Shown in pieces: positions 16,810 through 24,574 of a stretch of DNA of 43,381 nt. The DNA lies in IMG/VR virus record IMGVR_UViG_3300030329_002110, positions 1 through 43,381 of that record. The stretch is one strand, 5' to 3'. Numbering within the stretch: position 1 is the first letter of the stretch; every line of letters begins with the position of its first letter. Position numbers and translations under genes: made by a program. Source of the DNA: a virus. The notes under the pieces were generated by a model, which worked only from the letters and a program-made list of their open reading frames with translations, did no database searches and was not told where the DNA came from.

Positions 16810-17474
16810 TGGCGACTTCAAACTCAAGAGATTTTGATTTAGATGTAGCAGAGCTTATCGAAGAAGCCTACGAAAGATGTGGGTTAGAGTTAAGAACTGG
16901 CTATGATGCTAGAACAGCTAGACGTTCTTTGAATCTTATGTTTGCTGATTGGGCAAATAGAGGTCTTAACTTATGGACTGTAACACAAGAAACAAAGGCA
17001 GTCACATCTGGCACAGCAGTTTATACATTAGATAGTGAGTTTGTAGATTTACTAGAAGTTGTACTACGAAATAGCTCTGGTACAGATTTTACTCTTACAC
17101 AGATGAGTCGTGGTGAGTATTTAAGAATACCAAACAAAGATAATAGTGGACAACCAAGTCAGTATTTCTTTGATAGACAGATCACTCCCACGATTACATT
17201 GTGGTCAACACCAGATACTTCTTACACATTGGTGTACTATTATGTAAGAAGAATCCAAGATGCAGATACTTTAGTCAATACAACTGATGCACCATTTAGG
17301 TTTTTACCATGTATGGCAGCTGGTCTGGCGTATTATATATCTATGAAAAAAGCACCAGATAGAATACAGATACTAAAGGCAGTCTATGAAGAGGAGTTTC
17401 AAAGAGCAGCTTCTGAAGATGCTAACAGTACACCACTTAAACTAACACCGAATATATCTTACTTGAGGTACTAA
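16809..17474 (+). CDS. Head-tail adaptor, P22 gp4-like
   Basis: 221 residues. Adaptors of this kind close the portal after packaging and connect it to the tail. The helical N-terminus FDLDVAELIEEAYERCGLEL, the TARRSLNLMFADWANRGLNL segment and a beta-rich middle (VVLRNSSGTDFTLTQMSRGE, LWSTPDTSYTLVYYYVRRI) followed by a C-terminal helical region are the layout of P22 gp4/T7 gp11-type adaptors in marine podoviruses. A second adaptor-like gene is at 18060. The chosen ATG makes a TAATG overlap. Confidence 0.78.
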   Translation: MATSNSRDFDLDVAELIEEAYERCGLELRTGYDARTARRSLNLMFADWANRGLNLWTVTQETKAVTSGTAVYTLDSEFVDLLEVVLRNSSGTDFTLTQMSRGEYLRIPNKDNSGQPSQYFFDRQITPTITLWSTPDTSYTLVYYYVRRIQDADTLVNTTDAPFRFLPCMAAGLAYYISMKKAPDRIQILKAVYEEEFQRAASEDANSTPLKLTPNISYLRY

Positions 17475-17746
17475 TGGCTGATTATAAAAAAGAAGTAAAA
17501 AAAATAAAAAAGAAAAATAAGCCTTTGTCTATAACGGGTGCAGGGTTTTCTCCACAACGAATGATAGCGAGAGCTATAGAAAACAAAAGAAGAAAAAAAC
17601 AAAGTAAGAAAGAAATAGACGCTTTACCTATGAAAGTAGATGATTTTCAAGAAGACCACGAAATAAGAAAAATTAAGAAAAGATTAAACCTTGCTAAAGG
17701 TGGAGTTGCTCGTGGAAGAGGTGGAACATTTAAAGGATTGTACTAA
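17474..17746 (+). CDS. Basic mini-protein ending GGVARGRGGTFKGLY
   Basis: 90 residues, strongly basic N-terminus (KKEVKKIKKKNKPLSITGAG) with an acidic break (about 54-65, PMKVDDFQEDHE). The C-terminal 15 residues GGVARGRGGTFKGLY closely match the end of the protein at 8902-9522. It lies between the two adaptor genes with TAATG junctions on both sides. Function unknown; the shared tail suggests a common partner or location. Confidence 0.78.
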   Translation: MADYKKEVKKIKKKNKPLSITGAGFSPQRMIARAIENKRRKKQSKKEIDALPMKVDDFQEDHEIRKIKKRLNLAKGGVARGRGGTFKGLY

Positions 17747-18063
17747 TGGCTAGGTACGCAAGTGGTAGAAAAGCATGGGGTTATTCAGATCGCTCTGGCT
17801 TTCGTTATCGCCTTCGTGAGATGAGAAAAGAATGGAATGGTCTTAAAGTGGGACCAGACGAGTATGAAGCTAAACACCCACAGTTAGAACCTAATTATCC
17901 AGGCCCAGATCCAACAGCATTATACGAACCAAGACCAAATCAAGATACAGACTTGGTTTCATTTGTAGTATACACCAATGCTGGAGATGGTATAATAGGA
18001 AAGAAGTTAACAAATTTTACGGCTACAACTAGCCTTGGAACAGTGACAGTGAGTACAACATGA
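17746..18063 (+). CDS. Conserved neck-region protein
   Basis: 105 residues. The N-terminal half, GRKAWGYSDRSGFRYRLREM then GPDEYEAKHPQLEP, is a conserved signature in marine phage genomes at this site; function is unknown. The C-terminal end FTATTSLGTVTVSTT resembles one unit of the 22-residue repeat found in the tail protein at 20207. It overlaps both neighbours (TAATG, ATGA), so is probably coexpressed with the adaptors as a connector accessory. Confidence 0.75.
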   Translation: MARYASGRKAWGYSDRSGFRYRLREMRKEWNGLKVGPDEYEAKHPQLEPNYPGPDPTALYEPRPNQDTDLVSFVVYTNAGDGIIGKKLTNFTATTSLGTVTVSTT

Positions 18064-18707
18064 GCTTTACATTAACCACATTAACAGCATCAATAAAAGA
18101 ATGGACTGAAAATGACGAGTCCACTTTTGTAGCAGAGATACCTTTCTTCATTACAAATGCAGAGGAGAGAATATTTAAATCTGTAGATTTAGATTATTTT
18201 AGAAAAAATGTTACTGGAACTATGACAAGTGGTAATAAATTTTTACAGAAACCCTCTGACTATTTAGCTACTCACTCTTTATCTTTTGTAAACGCTAGCA
18301 CTGAAAATGTTTTTTTATTACAAAAAGACGTAAATTTTATTCAAGAATATACCGCTAATCCAGCCACGACTGGATTACCCATTTACTACGCACAATTTGA
18401 TGTAGACAATTTTATTGTTGCACCAACACCAAATGCTAATTTTGCAGTTGAGTTACATTACTACTACAGACCAGCGTCTTTAAACACAGATGGTTCTGGA
18501 ACTACATGGATTAGTACAAATGCACCAGATGCTCTTTTGTATGCTTGTCTTGTAGAGGCTTATACCTTTATGAAAGGTGAGCCAGATCTTATACAGTTAT
18601 ATCAAACAAGGTATGCAGAAGCCTTAAGCAGACTTAAAACTTATGCAGAAGGTAGAAACTATTCTGACTCTTATAGAGATGGTTTGGTAAGAGTTCCTAA
18701 GTCTTGA
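18060..18707 (+). CDS. Second head-tail adaptor-like protein
   Basis: 215 residues. Helical N-terminus (MSFTLTTLTASIKEWTENDE, FITNAEERIFKSVDLDYFR), a beta-rich core (DYLATHSLSF, NFAVELHYYYRPASLN) and a C-terminal helix (DALLYACLVEAYTFMKGEPD) ending YSDSYRDGLVRVPKS. The fold pattern parallels the 16809 protein and phage adaptor proteins annotated DUF6682-like, as I recall. Its last codons contain the -35 element of the following promoter. Confidence 0.75.
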   Translation: MSFTLTTLTASIKEWTENDESTFVAEIPFFITNAEERIFKSVDLDYFRKNVTGTMTSGNKFLQKPSDYLATHSLSFVNASTENVFLLQKDVNFIQEYTANPATTGLPIYYAQFDVDNFIVAPTPNANFAVELHYYYRPASLNTDGSGTTWISTNAPDALLYACLVEAYTFMKGEPDLIQLYQTRYAEALSRLKTYAEGRNYSDSYRDGLVRVPKS

Positions 18708-18731
18708 CATTTATAAGATAAAATTTATAGT
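18704..18731 (+). promoter_or_regulatory. Sigma70-type promoter for the MptE-like gene
   Basis: Perfect -35 TTGACA (18704-18709, sharing its TGA with the upstream stop codon), a 16-base spacer, and -10 TATAGT (18726-18731). The start ATG is at 18739, seven bases after the -10, so transcription would begin at or next to the start codon. No Shine-Dalgarno sequence exists in between, so a leaderless message is predicted. Confidence 0.65.
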
Positions 18732-18739
18732 ATCTTATA
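18712..18739. promoter_or_regulatory. 9-bp inverted repeat over promoter -10 and start codon
   Basis: TATAAGATA (18712-18720) and TATCTTATA (18731-18739) are perfect inverted copies separated by 10 bases. The right arm runs from the last base of the -10 to the A of the ATG, and the left arm lies in the spacer. It could be an operator for a dimeric regulator; the arms are A/T-rich. Confidence 0.6.
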
Positions 18740-19458
18740 TGAATAAAAAAAGTATAGCGATAGTTGCTTTAGGCAATAGTTTTAATGAATACATTTTAGC
18801 AAAAATTAGAAGTGAAAAGTTTGATGAAGTATACACTATTAATTCGATGTCTGGTGTAATTTATCACGATAAGTGTTTTATGATGGATCCACCATCAAGA
18901 TTTCTTGATACGCCTAATGCTGGTAAACAAACAGATATCATGCAAGAAAGATTAACAAAAAAAATGGATATACCTATCTATTCTTGTACTTTAGATAAAA
19001 GATGTCCAGACGTAATAGAGTATCCTTTACAAGAAGTTATACATAAAAGTGGTTACGCTTATTTTAACAATACTGTAGCTTACGCCATTGCTTATGCACT
19101 TATACAAGATATTACAGATTTACATTTATATGGAATAGACTTTACACACAAAGATGTTGCTTTTGCAGAAGCTGGTAGAGCTTGTTGTGAGTTTTGGTTA
19201 GCTATAGCTATATCAAAAAAAATTAAAGTACATATAGCTCATAGCTCTTCTTTGTTAGACATGAATGTGCCAGATGATCAAAAACTGTATGGATATCATA
19301 GATTAGATGATCCACTTGTATCCACTGCAACAAATGGAAATATGTTGATAACTAAAAAATCAAAACTAGAACCACCAGAACCCTTAGATTCAAAGCCTAA
19401 TTTAATAGGTAGAGAAGATATACCTGGTATTAGCTATGAGGAGATAAAAGATGTTTAA
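18739..19458 (+). CDS. Rossmann-like MptE/DUF115-type protein (accessory gene)
   Basis: 239 residues. The N-terminus IAIVALGNSFNEYI is a Rossmann-type first strand and glycine loop; VYTINSMSGVIYHDKCFMMD follows the nucleotide-binding pattern of DUF115/MptE-like or GT42-type proteins. The signature LHLYGIDFTHKDVAFAEAGR and ACCEFWLAIAISKKIKVHIA are recalled from marine phage and bacterial proteins of this group. MptE-like enzymes transfer pyrophosphate and the DUF115 group is linked to surface glycans, so sugar-nucleotide work is possible; no substrate can be assigned. It has its own promoter, no ribosome site and a palindrome over its start, unlike its coupled neighbours. Confidence 0.7.
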   Translation: MNKKSIAIVALGNSFNEYILAKIRSEKFDEVYTINSMSGVIYHDKCFMMDPPSRFLDTPNAGKQTDIMQERLTKKMDIPIYSCTLDKRCPDVIEYPLQEVIHKSGYAYFNNTVAYAIAYALIQDITDLHLYGIDFTHKDVAFAEAGRACCEFWLAIAISKKIKVHIAHSSSLLDMNVPDDQKLYGYHRLDDPLVSTATNGNMLITKKSKLEPPEPLDSKPNLIGREDIPGISYEEIKDV

Positions 19459-19738
19459 TGTCAATGTATCACAATTAGGAAGTGTAGTTGTAAAAACCTC
19501 AGAACAAGGCGGTTTAAGCAATGAACAAATAGCCGATCTTGCCGTTGATAAGATTGCAAGTGTATCAGAAGAAGCACCTCCACATTTAAAAGAGCAAGCC
19601 AAACTATTTAAAGAACAACTTAAAGGAATAATCCATCATTATCTTCTCTTGGCAAGAAAAGAGGAACGTGCTAGTATTATTCAAGCCTTGCGATCAAGTG
19701 GTCAAAAGGAAACGGCTGAATATATAAGGAGACTCTAA
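19451..19738 (+). CDS. Small helical conserved phage protein
   Basis: 95 residues: a beta-like N-terminus (VNVSQLGSVVVKTSEQGG), then helices (LSNEQIADLAVDKIASVSEE, LKEQAKLFKEQLKGIIHHYL, RASIIQALRSSGQKETAEYI). It begins inside the 3' end of the previous gene (8-base overlap). It is reminiscent of small helical proteins at this location in marine phage genomes, with unknown function. Confidence 0.75.
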   Translation: MFNVNVSQLGSVVVKTSEQGGLSNEQIADLAVDKIASVSEEAPPHLKEQAKLFKEQLKGIIHHYLLLARKEERASIIQALRSSGQKETAEYIRRL

Positions 19739-19739
19739 T

Positions 19740-20192
19740 ATGGCTATAACACAAGCAATGTGTACTTCCTTTAAACAAGAGTTAATGTTAGGTACACACA
19801 ATTTTGCCACTAACGGCAATGCGTTTAAACTTGCACTCTATGCAGAAGGTGGTGGTGGAAAGTCATCAACAACTGCAACATTAGGTGCGACAACAACTGC
19901 TTTTACAACAACTGGCGAAATAGCAAATAGTGGTTCATACACATCTGGTGGTGGAGCTTTGACAAAAGTTGCTCCAACAACATCTGGTACAACTGCTTTT
20001 ACAGATTTTGCTGATTTAAGTTTTACAACTGCGTCAATTACTGCAATGGGTGCATTAATTTATAATGACACTAACAGTGATAAAGCAGTGTGTGTGTTAG
20101 ATTTTACATCTAATAAAACATCAACAGCAGGCACATTTACAATACAATTTCCAACAGCAGACGCATCAAACGCTATTATTAGAATAGCCTAA
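19740..20192 (+). CDS. Beta-rich tail/structural protein
   Basis: 150 residues, Thr/Ala/Gly/Ser-rich, with N-terminal MCTSFKQELMLGTHNFATNG and core AFKLALYAEGG recalled from marine phage structural proteins. The beta-rich C-terminus (SDKAVCVLDFTSNKTSTAGT) suggests a sandwich domain. It is one base after the previous stop and shortly before the repeat tail protein, so a tail-tip or fibre-attachment protein is likely. Confidence 0.72.
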   Translation: MAITQAMCTSFKQELMLGTHNFATNGNAFKLALYAEGGGGKSSTTATLGATTTAFTTTGEIANSGSYTSGGGALTKVAPTTSGTTAFTDFADLSFTTASITAMGALIYNDTNSDKAVCVLDFTSNKTSTAGTFTIQFPTADASNAIIRIA

Positions 20193-20206
20193 CAAAAGGC
20201 TAACCA

Positions 20207-22210
20207 ATGGCGAACATTACTGGTTGGGGTCGAGGCACATGGGGTCAAGGAGCGTGGAACGCTCCTATTCCTGTTGTTGTATCTGGAATTGAGCAAGTTA
20301 CCAATGGAGACTTTGACTCTGATACTACTGGTTGGTCAACTACTTCTAATTCTAGTGCCTCTGTCAGTGATGGTATTGTTACGATTACTGCAAATCAATA
20401 CCACACTTTTAGTCAAAATTTAACTTTAGACGCTGGCAGAAGTTACACAATATCAGTTTTAACAACGGCTAAATCGGGCAATTTTTATGTTGCTATTCAC
20501 GATGGGTCTAGTGTAACAGATTTTACAAATGTGACTGTTGGAACAACTACTCTTACTTTCACGGCAAACAGTGGTACAAATCAACTTAGATTATACCCTT
20601 ATTCATCTGGCACTGGTCACACTTTATCAGTTGATTCAATTTCTGTTAAAGGTGCTGTTGAAACTGAGGGTACAGCTTCTGTAGGAACCGCAACTGTACT
20701 TCCTTCAATTTCAGTTGCAGTAACTGGTGTTGCTGGTACTACTGCTGTTGGTAGTGAATCTGTTTCGGCTGGAGCTACTGTTGTAGAAACTGGCGTTGCT
20801 GGAACCACATCTTTAGGCAGTGAATCTGTTACTGCTGGAGCTACTGTTGTAGAAACTGGACTAGCAGGCACTGGAGCAGTAGGAAATACAGTTGAAACTG
20901 GCACATCAGTTGTTGGTGCTAGTGGTAATCAAGGCTCTGGACAAATCGGTGATGAGGTTACAAGACCTCAAGGTATATTTGGCGTAACTGGAACACAAGG
21001 TTCAACTGCATTAGGAACAGTTGTTGCTGCTCCACAAAGTATTATTAGTGTTACAGGTGTTGCTGGAACTGGTCAAGCAGGCACTATAACTGAAAGTGGA
21101 ACAGCTTTAGTCGCACCAACTGGTGTTGAAGGGACTGGTCAACTTGGTAACGAAGTTGCTTTTTCTAATGTAACAGTTATTGAAACTGGATTGGCTGGAA
21201 CCACTGGATTAGGAAGTGTAAGTGTTTTACCTTCAATCACTATTGCAGAAACTGGATTTGCTGGAACTACTGGACTAGGAACTGTAACTGTTCTGCCTTC
21301 AATCACTATTGCAGAAACTGGATTTGTAGGCACTACATCATTAGGAACTGCAACAGCCTTACCTTCAATAGAATTTGCAGCCACTGGATTTGCAGCCACT
21401 GGTTCAGTTGGTGATGTATTAGCTGCTGGTGGAGCTAAAGTAGTTGAAGATGCTGTAACGGGTAGTGTTAATTTAGGTGACGAAGCCGTAAAAGGTGACG
21501 CTAATTTGTCTGTAACTGGCGTGTCTTCAACTGGAGGCATAGGTAATACGGATACTGGAACTATTACTTTTACCATTACAGTAGCCTCTAAATCATCATA
21601 TGATTCAGGTAGTTCTAATGCGTATTATATAAACGGAGTTGAACGTCCAGTCTTGACATTGATTGAAGGTAAAACTTATAGATTTGATCAAAGTGATTCT
21701 TCAAATGGTTTAGGCGGAGGACACCCTTTTCGTTTTTCCACAACTCCAAATGGGTCACACGCAAGTGGTTCAGAATATACAACTGGAGTAACAACTAATG
21801 GAACACCTGGAAGTGCTGGTGCTTATACAGAAATTACTGTGGCTAGTGACGCTCCTACCTTATATTACTATTGTACCAATCATAGTAATATGGGAAACAC
21901 TGCCTTTACTTCTGATTCGATCTTTAACGTAACAGGTGGCTCAACAATTACTCCAAGTGCTGCTACAAGTACAAGTGCAGTGGGAACAGTTACTGTTCTT
22001 CCGTCTATTGAAGTAAATGTAACAACAGTTGTTGGAACAACGTCTTTGGGCAATGAATCTGTTTTAGCAATCAACAACATCAGTATAACTGGAGTTGAGG
22101 CAACTGGAGCAGTAGGAATTATAAATTTATACGGACTTATTGAAAATAATGTTAGTGTAAGTTATACTGAGGTAACTCCGTCACAGAACGCTAATTATGA
22201 GGCGGCTTAA
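20207..22210 (+). CDS. Repeat-rich tail protein with carbohydrate-binding-like and cupredoxin-like domains
   Basis: 667 residues. Order: a Trp-Gly motif (GWGRGTWGQGAWN, 6-18); a lectin/CBM-like beta-sandwich (about 28-150, VTNGDFDSDTTGW to LSVDSISVKG); about ten degenerate 22-residue repeats (about 153-440, type TGVAGTTxLGSxxVxPS); a cupredoxin-like domain (about 455-575); and two or three further repeats (about 580-640). The cupredoxin segment keeps His506 (GGGHPFRFS) and Cys556-x2-His559-x2-Met562 (YYYCTNHSNMGN), the spacing of the amicyanin copper loop. Probably a host-surface-binding fibre or tail-tip protein. Copper binding and receptor are untested. Confidence 0.78.
   Translation: MANITGWGRGTWGQGAWNAPIPVVVSGIEQVTNGDFDSDTTGWSTTSNSSASVSDGIVTITANQYHTFSQNLTLDAGRSYTISVLTTAKSGNFYVAIHDGSSVTDFTNVTVGTTTLTFTANSGTNQLRLYPYSSGTGHTLSVDSISVKGAVETEGTASVGTATVLPSISVAVTGVAGTTAVGSESVSAGATVVETGVAGTTSLGSESVTAGATVVETGLAGTGAVGNTVETGTSVVGASGNQGSGQIGDEVTRPQGIFGVTGTQGSTALGTVVAAPQSIISVTGVAGTGQAGTITESGTALVAPTGVEGTGQLGNEVAFSNVTVIETGLAGTTGLGSVSVLPSITIAETGFAGTTGLGTVTVLPSITIAETGFVGTTSLGTATALPSIEFAATGFAATGSVGDVLAAGGAKVVEDAVTGSVNLGDEAVKGDANLSVTGVSSTGGIGNTDTGTITFTITVASKSSYDSGSSNAYYINGVERPVLTLIEGKTYRFDQSDSSNGLGGGHPFRFSTTPNGSHASGSEYTTGVTTNGTPGSAGAYTEITVASDAPTLYYYCTNHSNMGNTAFTSDSIFNVTGGSTITPSAATSTSAVGTVTVLPSIEVNVTTVVGTTSLGNESVLAINNISITGVEATGAVGIINLYGLIENNVSVSYTEVTPSQNANYEAA
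20680..21445 (+). repeat. 66-bp tandem repeat array in tail gene
   Basis: The 22-codon unit recurs in register. Exact copies include a 31-base block at 21230-21260 repeated at 21296-21326 and a 26-base block at 20768-20793 repeated at 20834-20859, each 66 bases apart. Other units are diverged, and some differ in length. The array resumes after the cupredoxin-like domain at about 21950-22120. It is coding sequence, not a CRISPR or satellite. Confidence 0.88.
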
Positions 22211-22225
22211 CAAAAGGAAAGTAAT

Positions 22226-23257
22226 ATGGCTAGTACATTTGTAAATAATTTAAGACTTGAGGAAATGGCGACTGGAGAGCAGTCGGGTAACTGGGGTACA
22301 AAAACAAATACAAACTTAGAACTTATAGGTGAGGCACTAGGATTTGGAACAGAAGCCATAACAACAAATGCTAATACTCACACGACAACCATAGCAGATG
22401 GTGCATCTGACGCTGGAAGAGCTTTGTTCTTAAAATATACAGGTGCTTTAGATTCTGATTGCACAATTACAATCGGTCCTAACACTATGAAGAGAGTTCA
22501 CATTATAGAAAACGCTACTACAGATAGTGGCAGTTCAGGTCCTTATAATATTATTATATCACAAGGATCTGGTGCAAACATAACTATAGGTAATGGTGAT
22601 ACAAAAGTTGTTTATCTCGATGGTGCAGGATCTGGTGCAGCCGTTGTGGATGCTTTTGTAGATTTAGACTTATCTGGTGGATCTGTAAATGTTAGCACAG
22701 TTAAAACTAATTCTGGTGATATGACTTTTGATTCTGCTGGAGATATTATTCTTGATGCAGATGGTGCAGATGTTGTGTTTAAAGATGGTGGAACTACAAT
22801 CGCAAAGTTCATAAATTCTTCAAGTGATTTTGTTATAGCTACGGATGTTGATGACAAAGACTTTATAATAAAAGGACAAGATTCAACAAGTGAGATAACT
22901 GCATTGACTATTGATATGTCTGCTGCTGGAGCCGCTACATTTAACAATGATGTAACTGCTTTCTCTGATGAAAGACTGAAAGAAGATATACAACCAATTA
23001 CTAATGGTCTTGAAAAAGTTATGCAACTACAAGGTGTAACTTATAAAAGAAATGATGTCACAAATGCAAAAACTCAAATAGGTGTAATTGCACAACAAGT
23101 TGAGCCTATCTTACCAGAAGTTGTTTTAACTGCTGATGATGAAATGCAAACTAAGTCAGTTGATTACGCTAAGATGACTGCTGTGTTGATAGAGGCAGTC
23201 AAGGAACTAAAACAAGAAATTACACAATTAAAACAACAAATTATTAATGGAGGCTAA
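22226..23257 (+). CDS. Tail fibre with self-cleaving S74 chaperone domain
   Basis: 343 residues. The N-terminus (FVNNLRLEEMATGEQSGNWG) is a common fibre-attachment segment of marine phages; the middle (about 50-240) is beta-helix-like and Gly/Asp-rich. The C-terminal 97 residues form an intramolecular chaperone (peptidase S74): the catalytic dyad Ser247 and Lys252 in FSDERLKEDIQPI, then IGVIAQQVEPILPEVV, and the trimeric coiled-coil end VLIEAVKELKQEITQLKQQI. Such domains drive trimer folding and then release themselves just before the Ser. The released fibre would be about 246 residues. Confidence 0.9.
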   Translation: MASTFVNNLRLEEMATGEQSGNWGTKTNTNLELIGEALGFGTEAITTNANTHTTTIADGASDAGRALFLKYTGALDSDCTITIGPNTMKRVHIIENATTDSGSSGPYNIIISQGSGANITIGNGDTKVVYLDGAGSGAAVVDAFVDLDLSGGSVNVSTVKTNSGDMTFDSAGDIILDADGADVVFKDGGTTIAKFINSSSDFVIATDVDDKDFIIKGQDSTSEITALTIDMSAAGAATFNNDVTAFSDERLKEDIQPITNGLEKVMQLQGVTYKRNDVTNAKTQIGVIAQQVEPILPEVVLTADDEMQTKSVDYAKMTAVLIEAVKELKQEITQLKQQIINGG

Positions 23258-23260
23258 TTA

Positions 23261-24565
23261 GTGGCAATACCAAGCTCTGGACAATCTTTATCTTTATCTG
23301 CTCTTAGAACTGAGTTTGTTGGAGGTTCTAGTGCTATTAGTTTGGGTGACCTTTACAGAGGTGGTACAAACATTAAGAAAAAAGCAGGAGATAATCAAGG
23401 TACTAATCTTGCCGCAAGTGTTGCAACTTCTGGTGCGATAGACGTTAGTGATTATTATGATCAAGCTAAAGGTTTTACTTTTACTTATTCAACAACAGGA
23501 TTAAGCGGGGCATCTGGCACAGACCAAGATGTGTCTACTTTGTTTGGTGATGATTATGATTTAGATTATCCAAAAAATGTTGTCATTCCATCAGCCATAA
23601 CATTAGGAACAAACAATACATCAGAGTTCGCTTTAGAGGTAGATTCAGGTGGTGCTGGTACAATAACTATTACAAACAATGGTACAATTATCGGTGCTGG
23701 TGGTGCTGGAGGTTCGGCTGGATCAGCAGGATCTGCTGGTGCTGGAGGCGATGGTGGAGATGGTGCTGCTGGTGGAGATGCTATAAAAGTAGAAACCGAC
23801 TGCACTATTATTAATAACGGAAGTATTTTCGCTGGTGGCGGTGGTGGTGCTGGAGGAGCTGGAGGTGGTCTTGGTGGCAATCTTGAGCAACAACAACAAA
23901 CAACAGTACAACAAGGACCTAGTTATATACATACTCCAAGTAATGTTACAAGATGGACTTATATCGGTAATCCTTATTATTCACTTTTTATAGGTTTTGG
24001 ACCCCTAGGTGGTTCAGTGCATGGTGCGGCTCCACCTGGTGGAAGTAATGTCACTGGTAATACAGGTACTCCTGGAAGTGCAAGTCAAACTTCATATACC
24101 AAAGGTATTTATACTTATACTAGAGGACAATCTTACGCACTTAATGTTCCTAACCTACCAGAAAATCCTCAGTTTTATTATAATTATTACTATATTAGTG
24201 TAAGTTACCCTCAACAATCACAAAATCAAGTTAGTGGTCACTCTGGTGGTGCTGGTGCAGCAGGTGGGTTAGGCAGAGGATTTAACAATCAACCTGGTGG
24301 CGATTCTGGAGCTTCTGGAGCTTCTGGATCAACTGGCGATGCGGGTAATGGTGGCAACGGAGGTGATGGTGGCGATGGTGGTGGCTATGGTCAAGCTGGA
24401 GCCGCAGGTCAAGCAGGTCAAGCAGGAACAAACTCAACTACCAATGGTGCTGCTGGTGGAAGTGCTGGTAGTGCAGGTGCTGCTGGGTTAGCCGTAGAGA
24501 AAGATGGTCCAATATCATTAACTTTTACAAACAACGGAACTGTAACTGGGACTGTGCAATCATAA
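23261..24565 (+). CDS. Glycine-rich receptor-binding adhesin (polyglycine-helix type), GTG start
   Basis: 434 residues, GTG start preceded by GGAGG with a 7-base spacer. The N-terminus IPSSGQSLSLSALRTEF plus SAISLGDLYRGG is a recurrent marine phage fibre head. Three TNNGTI/NNGSI strand motifs (about 138, 185, 423) flank glycine-rich blocks at 144-172, 191-206 and 327-410 (GGNGGDGGDGGGYGQ). This pattern recalls the polyglycine-II sandwich of phage S16 gp38 adhesins, where variable loops bind receptors. The Tyr/Gln/Asn-rich insert at about 208-326 (PQFYYNYYYISVSY) would be the specificity region. No collagen Gly-Pro pattern is seen. Confidence 0.75.
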   Translation: MAIPSSGQSLSLSALRTEFVGGSSAISLGDLYRGGTNIKKKAGDNQGTNLAASVATSGAIDVSDYYDQAKGFTFTYSTTGLSGASGTDQDVSTLFGDDYDLDYPKNVVIPSAITLGTNNTSEFALEVDSGGAGTITITNNGTIIGAGGAGGSAGSAGSAGAGGDGGDGAAGGDAIKVETDCTIINNGSIFAGGGGGAGGAGGGLGGNLEQQQQTTVQQGPSYIHTPSNVTRWTYIGNPYYSLFIGFGPLGGSVHGAAPPGGSNVTGNTGTPGSASQTSYTKGIYTYTRGQSYALNVPNLPENPQFYYNYYYISVSYPQQSQNQVSGHSGGAGAAGGLGRGFNNQPGGDSGASGASGSTGDAGNGGNGGDGGDGGGYGQAGAAGQAGQAGTNSTTNGAAGGSAGSAGAAGLAVEKDGPISLTFTNNGTVTGTVQS

Positions 24566-24574
24566 GGAGCAAAT

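Noticed and set aside
20680-21445. Possible CRISPR-like or satellite array
   Set aside because: The repeats are in frame, 66 bases long without constant spacers, and encode a coherent protein repeat.
21139-21576. Long open frame on the - strand opposite the tail repeats (145 codons)
   Set aside because: Pro/Val/Thr-rich mirror of the 66-bp repeat coding strand; no ribosome site and no independent motif.
23566-23880. Proline-rich - strand frame
   Set aside because: It is the reverse complement of the glycine-rich adhesin codons (GGN read as NCC), not a gene.
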